64,000 bases of DNA from Pseudocitrobacter faecalis. Its GTDB lineage: Bacteria; Pseudomonadota; Gammaproteobacteria; Enterobacterales; Enterobacteriaceae. The notes beneath the pieces are model-generated. The model was not told the DNA's origin. It did not search any database and saw only the letters and a list, made by a program, of their open reading frames with translations. This document shows positions 60,257 to 64,000 of the stretch, in pieces; position 1 is the first letter of the stretch, and each line of letters starts with the position of its first letter. A program made the position numbers and the translations under genes. The DNA is taken from the NCBI GenBank assembly GCA_003315335.1, contig QNRL01000001.1, positions 310,001 through 374,000 of the forward strand. The letters are read 5' to 3'.

Positions 60257-61630
60257 ATGTTGTCTATGCTGATGAAATTGAAGTTTCCGTTACAGCGTTT
60301 TTTGGTTTACTTCACCATTTGTATAATGGGGATTGTTATCCTCAATCATTTTTCTGCGGCGATAATTCATCGTACCCCTACGATTGCGCCGTTACTTTTC
60401 CCTATTTTGACTATGTTTTTAATGGTTTTTCATGCCATGATCGCCGCCTTCATGGTCATGAAATACTCCTGCGATAAACATCGTCTTTACCTCACGCCTA
60501 TCGCCTTTGCATTCGCTGGGTCGGCCCTCCTGATGCTGGGAACACTGGACAGCTTCCCCGACTGGTTCATGTGTACCGGGCTTACTCGGGTTAACTATAA
60601 CGACACGTTGATATTTTATTTTTTCCGCAACATCATGATGGCATTTCTTTTTATTTTCGCCGTCATTTTGTATGCCTTAAAAAAACGTGAGATGCATACA
60701 TTTAAGATCCATACGATTATTCTCGTAGGCATCCTCCTTTTTACGCTAAGCATGCTGATATTATCCTGGCTTTACTCCAGCCATTACGAATTGCTCAGCA
60801 TCAATTTTGTCGATAATAATACTTATCAGTTTACGCAGTTATGGGGTAATTTGCTGGGATGGATATTAATAGTCCTGTGGATTATCGCTCTACTGACAAT
60901 TCTGTTTGTTACTCAGCTCAACAATATTTTCTGGTATAGCGGCGCCTTCTTCTGCGCCTGCTATATCTTTACGCTGATTGTGCTGATGTCTTCCGGGCAT
61001 AGTGCGGGCTACACCTGGTATGAAGCCCGTTTGTTCGAGACCATCTCAACCCTGTTTCTGATTCTGGTGTTGCTTTGCGATGTCTTCACCCTCTATCGCC
61101 AGTCCAACACCAGGTACATGCACTCCTATCAAAACTCTATTCGCGATCCGCTGACGCAACTCTTTAACCGCAGTTACTTCTATGACACGTTCACCGCATT
61201 GATGCCAAAAGTCGCCCCTGACCACCCTATCTCGGTGATTGTCAGCGACCTGGATCACTTTAAACGCATCAATGACAAATATGGCCACTTGCAGGGTGAC
61301 AAGGTGATTCAGTTTGTCTCAAAAGTACTGCAGGATTCCGTGCGACAAAATGATGTCGCCGCGCGCATCGGCGGAGAAGAGTTCGCCCTGCTACTGGTCG
61401 GTGCTTCTTCAGGCGTTGCCCAGGGCATTGCCGAGCGGATCCGTGTTGCTATTGCCAGCCAGGATGCTGAAAGCAGCCAGTCGCAATTGCCGGAACCTAT
61501 CACCATCAGTATGGGCGTTTACACTGCCACTGATCTATCTGTTCACGTAGAAGAGTGCGTACGTCGGGCAGATGAAGCGATGTACCGGGCAAAGGAGGCT
61601 GGACGTAACCGCGTGGTCGTTTGGGAATAA
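60257..61630 (+). CDS. membrane-bound diguanylate cyclase
   Basis: This protein of about 457 residues has eight or more hydrophobic helices in the first 290 residues and a GGDEF domain at the C-terminus with RIGGEEF. The active-site GG(D/E)EF is intact, and RQND placed five residues before it is an RxxD inhibitory I-site. It should make cyclic di-GMP and be feedback-inhibited. The N-terminal sensor resembles MASE-type domains, exact class unsure. Several starts exist: 60212, 60257 and 60272; none has a strong Shine-Dalgarno. It sits between slyB and slyA, where E. coli has no gene. Confidence 0.88.
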   Translation: MLSMLMKLKFPLQRFLVYFTICIMGIVILNHFSAAIIHRTPTIAPLLFPILTMFLMVFHAMIAAFMVMKYSCDKHRLYLTPIAFAFAGSALLMLGTLDSFPDWFMCTGLTRVNYNDTLIFYFFRNIMMAFLFIFAVILYALKKREMHTFKIHTIILVGILLFTLSMLILSWLYSSHYELLSINFVDNNTYQFTQLWGNLLGWILIVLWIIALLTILFVTQLNNIFWYSGAFFCACYIFTLIVLMSSGHSAGYTWYEARLFETISTLFLILVLLCDVFTLYRQSNTRYMHSYQNSIRDPLTQLFNRSYFYDTFTALMPKVAPDHPISVIVSDLDHFKRINDKYGHLQGDKVIQFVSKVLQDSVRQNDVAARIGGEEFALLLVGASSGVAQGIAERIRVAIASQDAESSQSQLPEPITISMGVYTATDLSVHVEECVRRADEAMYRAKEAGRNRVVVWE

Positions 61631-61637
61631 GAGGTAA

Positions 61638-61665
61638 AAAATCCCTGCCTTGTGGCAGGGATTTT
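61638..61665. terminator. bidirectional terminator cyclase/slyA
   Basis: A perfect 12-bp stem AAAATCCCTGCC / GGCAGGGATTTT over TTGT serves the convergent cyclase and slyA genes. Confidence 0.88.
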
Positions 61666-61676
61666 GTCGAACAACA

Positions 61677-62117
61677 TCAATCTCTGGATTGCAGGTCGAT
61701 AATGTTTTGTTCCAGCTTGTGGATGAGCGCAACCAGTTGGTCAGTCTCTTCCGGCGAAATCCCCGAAAGAATTTCGCCTCGCGTCTGACTGATCACCGCT
61801 TCCATCTCTTCAATCAATGGCTCGGCTTTTTCGGTCAGTTTTATTCGCTTAGCACGGCGATCGTTTGCGCACGTTTGGCGAGAGATAAGCCCTTTCTCTT
61901 CCAGTTGATCCAGTGTGCGTACCAACGACGGCTGCTCGATACCGATCGCTTTAGCCAGCTGGATCTGCGACTGCTCAGGGGGCAACTGATGAATATTATG
62001 CAGCGTGACCCAGTGTGTCTGCGTGAGTTCCAGAGGTTTGAGGCGATGGTCGATCAGAGCACGCCAAATGCGCACCAACCGTGCCAGATCAGAACCTAAT
62101 GGCGATTCCAATTTCAT
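61677..62117 (-). CDS. slyA: MarR-family regulator SlyA
   Basis: This 146-residue dimeric winged-helix regulator acts mainly by displacing H-NS from silenced genes. It has the recognition region [20 protein letters not shown] and the wing DRRAKRIKL. It is nearly identical to E. coli/Salmonella SlyA. A consensus SlyA site lies 11-22 bases before the ATG, consistent with autoregulation. ydhIJK diverge from it. Confidence 0.97.
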   Translation of the reverse strand: MKLESPLGSDLARLVRIWRALIDHRLKPLELTQTHWVTLHNIHQLPPEQSQIQLAKAIGIEQPSLVRTLDQLEEKGLISRQTCANDRRAKRIKLTEKAEPLIEEMEAVISQTRGEILSGISPEETDQLVALIHKLEQNIIDLQSRD

Positions 62118-62127
62118 CTCCTTATAA

Positions 62128-62139
62128 TTAGCTTGCTAA
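62128..62139. promoter_or_regulatory. SlyA operator
   Basis: The minus strand reads TTAGCAAGCTAA, the SlyA consensus exactly, just upstream of slyA. Confidence 0.8.
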
Positions 62140-62312
62140 GTTATTATACTGATTTTAGAATAGTGTGCAGTATTTAAATACTCAAAACAAATGTATTGCC
62201 GCCTACGCGCAATGCAGAGCAATGATTTACACTGTGTTAAAGTTGTCTGCATTTCGTTAGCGTTACGCTCACTATCGAGTCTTAACTCTTCAATTGCAAA
62301 GGATTTCTGCTT

Positions 62313-62549
62313 GTGAAGTCGATTCTTCAACTCCCGGGACTACCGCTGCAAGACCTCGTGGTGGGTGCCTCTATCTATTTTCCACCGCTATTTAAAGCCG
62401 TCCTGCTCGGCTTTCTTATCTGGCTGGTTGCACACCAGCAACTGCGTGACTGGATGTACGCGGGCGATATCTGGCATCCCTTGCTGATGGATCTCTCGCT
62501 GTTTGCACTCTCCGTTTGCGGCGCGTTGCTGATTTTAGTCCTGTGGTGA
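62313..62549 (+). CDS. ydhI: DUF1656 inner-membrane protein YdhI
   Basis: This 78-residue protein starts at GTG and has two membrane helices ([16 protein letters not shown] and [18 protein letters not shown]), with the DUF1656 pattern [11 protein letters not shown]. It is the small partner found with AaeA/AaeB-type efflux pairs. ydhJ follows 10 bases later. Confidence 0.92.
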   Translation: MKSILQLPGLPLQDLVVGASIYFPPLFKAVLLGFLIWLVAHQQLRDWMYAGDIWHPLLMDLSLFALSVCGALLILVLW

Positions 62550-62559
62550 AGCTATCTAA

Positions 62560-63417
62560 ATGAAAAAATTAAAATATTTCTCTACGCTTCTGGTTGCTGC
62601 TCTGGCGGCTATCGCGGTCTGGCTGTGCTGGAACTACTACATGCAATCGCCCTGGACACGTGACGGAAAAATCCGCTCAGAGCAGGTGAATATTACCCCG
62701 CAGGTTTCCGGTAGCATCCTTAAGCTGAATGTGAAGGATAACCAGTTTGTTAAAGCAGGCGACGTCCTGTTTGAGATTGACCCCACGCCGTGGCGCATCG
62801 CTGTTATGAACGCTGAAGCGCAACTGGCAAAAGCGCAGTCCGATCTGGTGAAAGCTAACCACGAGGCCACACGCCGACAGAACCTGCCGCATAACTATAT
62901 TTCAGCAGAAGATCTCGATAGCGCAAATATGTCGGTCAAAGCCGCCAAAGCCACCGGGGATGCCGCTGCCGCAGAACTGGAACATGCCCGCTGGCAGTTG
63001 ACGCAAACCCTCGTTAAAGCACCCGTCGATGGCTGGGTTACTAACCTTTCTACTCGTGTCGGGAACTACGCCACTCAAGGGCAACCTGTGTTTGCGTTGA
63101 TTGACAGTCATTCATTCTATGTTGTCGGCTATTTTGAAGAGACCAAGCTGCGCCATATCTCGCCAGGCGATAGCGCCACAATTCAGCTCTACAGCAACGG
63201 CAAGACGTTACAGGGTCACGTTAACAGTATTGGCCGTGCGATTTACGACCAGAGCCTGGAGAGTGACAGCAGCCTGGTCGCCGATATCAAACCCAATATT
63301 CCGTGGGTTCGTCTGGCACAGCGCGTTCCGGTGCGTATCGAATTTGATAGCTTACCGGATGACGTTGTGCTGGTCGCCGGGACTACTTGCTCCGTGTCGA
63401 TTGGCAGCAAAAAATGA
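62560..63417 (+). CDS. ydhJ: membrane fusion (HlyD/AaeA-like) protein YdhJ
   Basis: This 285-residue periplasmic adaptor has an N-terminal anchor and split biotinyl-lipoyl halves ([20 protein letters not shown] and ...[18 protein letters not shown]) around a short coiled-coil hairpin rich in Ala/Lys. The start of the mature region, [16 protein letters not shown], is typical of the AaeA group. It overlaps ydhK by 4 bases and should pair with that FUSC protein in efflux. Confidence 0.93.
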   Translation: MKKLKYFSTLLVAALAAIAVWLCWNYYMQSPWTRDGKIRSEQVNITPQVSGSILKLNVKDNQFVKAGDVLFEIDPTPWRIAVMNAEAQLAKAQSDLVKANHEATRRQNLPHNYISAEDLDSANMSVKAAKATGDAAAAELEHARWQLTQTLVKAPVDGWVTNLSTRVGNYATQGQPVFALIDSHSFYVVGYFEETKLRHISPGDSATIQLYSNGKTLQGHVNSIGRAIYDQSLESDSSLVADIKPNIPWVRLAQRVPVRIEFDSLPDDVVLVAGTTCSVSIGSKK

Positions 63418-64000
63418 CCTTACCGAGTCTGAGCCTGGCGTCACTCCCCTGGTTTAAGGCAACCCCGGCACAGTGGCGATACGCATTACGTAACGGCATC
63501 GCCATGTGTCTGGCGCTGAGCATCGCCTACTACCTGCAACTGGATGAACCATACTGGGCGATGACCTCTGCGGCGGTGGTGAGTTTCCCTACCGTCGGCG
63601 GCGTTATCAGCAAAAGTTTTGGCCGTATCGCCGGTAGTCTCTTTGGTGCCTGGGCTGCGGTGATTATTGCGGGTCATACCCTAACCGATCCGTGGCTGTT
63701 TTTAGTCTGTATGGCGGGCTGGATAAGCTTTTGCACCTGGGCGTGCGCAATGTTCACCAACAACGTGGCCTACGCCTTTCAACTGGCGGGCTATACCTGC
63801 GCGATTATCGCTTTTCCGGTGATCAACGTCGCCGATGCCACCGAACTGTGGACGATTGCTCAGGCGCGTGTTTGCGAGGTCATTGTCGGCATTTTATGTG
63901 GCGGGTTGATGATGATGATTCTGCCCAGCACGTCCGATGGTACCGCACTGCTAACCGCGCTTAAAAACATGCATGCACGCCTGCTGGAACACGCCAGCCT
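63414..64000 (+). CDS. ydhK: FUSC-family efflux transporter YdhK (partial)
   Basis: The frame opens at ATG 63414, overlapping the ydhJ stop (ATGA), and is still open at the window end, so only the first 195 residues are seen. It begins [20 protein letters not shown] and has a series of helices with [20 protein letters not shown] and [11 protein letters not shown], the FUSC/AaeB pattern. It is the likely inner-membrane pump for the YdhI-YdhJ system. E. coli YdhK is about 670 residues. Confidence 0.93.
   Translation, partial: MTLPSLSLASLPWFKATPAQWRYALRNGIAMCLALSIAYYLQLDEPYWAMTSAAVVSFPTVGGVISKSFGRIAGSLFGAWAAVIIAGHTLTDPWLFLVCMAGWISFCTWACAMFTNNVAYAFQLAGYTCAIIAFPVINVADATELWTIAQARVCEVIVGILCGGLMMMILPSTSDGTALLTALKNMHARLLEHAS

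Overview
The window is chromosomal DNA of an enterobacterium (Enterobacteriaceae, Enterobacter/Lelliottia/Citrobacter-like). The predicted FNR, UspE, YdgI, RstA, Tus, MalY, Cnu, Rsx, Nth, DtpA, TyrS and SlyA proteins are close to what I recall of their E. coli K-12 counterparts, and gene order from ydgH to ydhK follows the K-12 terminus region. It is not E. coli: it carries a pcaIJFBDC beta-ketoadipate cluster, srfABC, a GH1 glycosidase between blr and cnu, and a diguanylate cyclase between slyB and slyA. It lacks uidRABC and hdhA between ydgA and malI, and pdxY next to tyrS. A TerB-type site in front of tus and two exact matS sites place it in the replication-terminus macrodomain.

Layout. 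1-5.3 kb: 3' end of srfA, then srfB and srfC. 5.3-7.8 kb: a small-gene region with an alpha/beta hydrolase, two OrtT/GhoT-family membrane peptides (one too short for usual ORF cut-offs), the 31-residue YncL, a small secreted protein and probable gene debris. It also has a perfect 26-bp inverted repeat over a ribosome binding site and a perfect FNR box. 7.8-13.8 kb: pcaC, D, B, F, J and I on the minus strand with the divergent IclR-type regulator pcaR. 13.8-20.5 kb: smrA, ogt, fnr, a haloperoxidase-like hydrolase, a MetE-C-terminal-domain protein, uspE and ydiH. 20.6-27.6 kb: pntAB, ydgH, ydgI, folM and ydgC. 27.7-37 kb: rstAB, tus, fumC, fumA, manA and ydgA. 37-43.4 kb: malI, malXY, add and ydgJ. 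43.6-46.3 kb: blr, the GH1 enzyme, cnu and ydgK. 46.4-52.7 kb: rsxABCDGE and nth. 52.7-64 kb: dtpA, gstA, tyrS, pdxH, mliC, anmK, slyB, a diguanylate cyclase, slyA, ydhI, ydhJ and the truncated ydhK.

How the parts work together. The pca genes convert carboxymuconate to succinyl-CoA and acetyl-CoA, but the dioxygenase pcaGH and the transporter pcaK are not here. FNR has a perfect site in its own promoter and a second one between ortT and yncL. Putative PhoP boxes precede rstA and slyB. MalI operators flank the malI-malXY divergence. SlyA has a consensus site next to its own start. The rsx operon encodes the membrane electron-transfer complex that keeps SoxR reduced. No CRISPR array, rRNA, tRNA, insertion sequence or intact prophage was seen.
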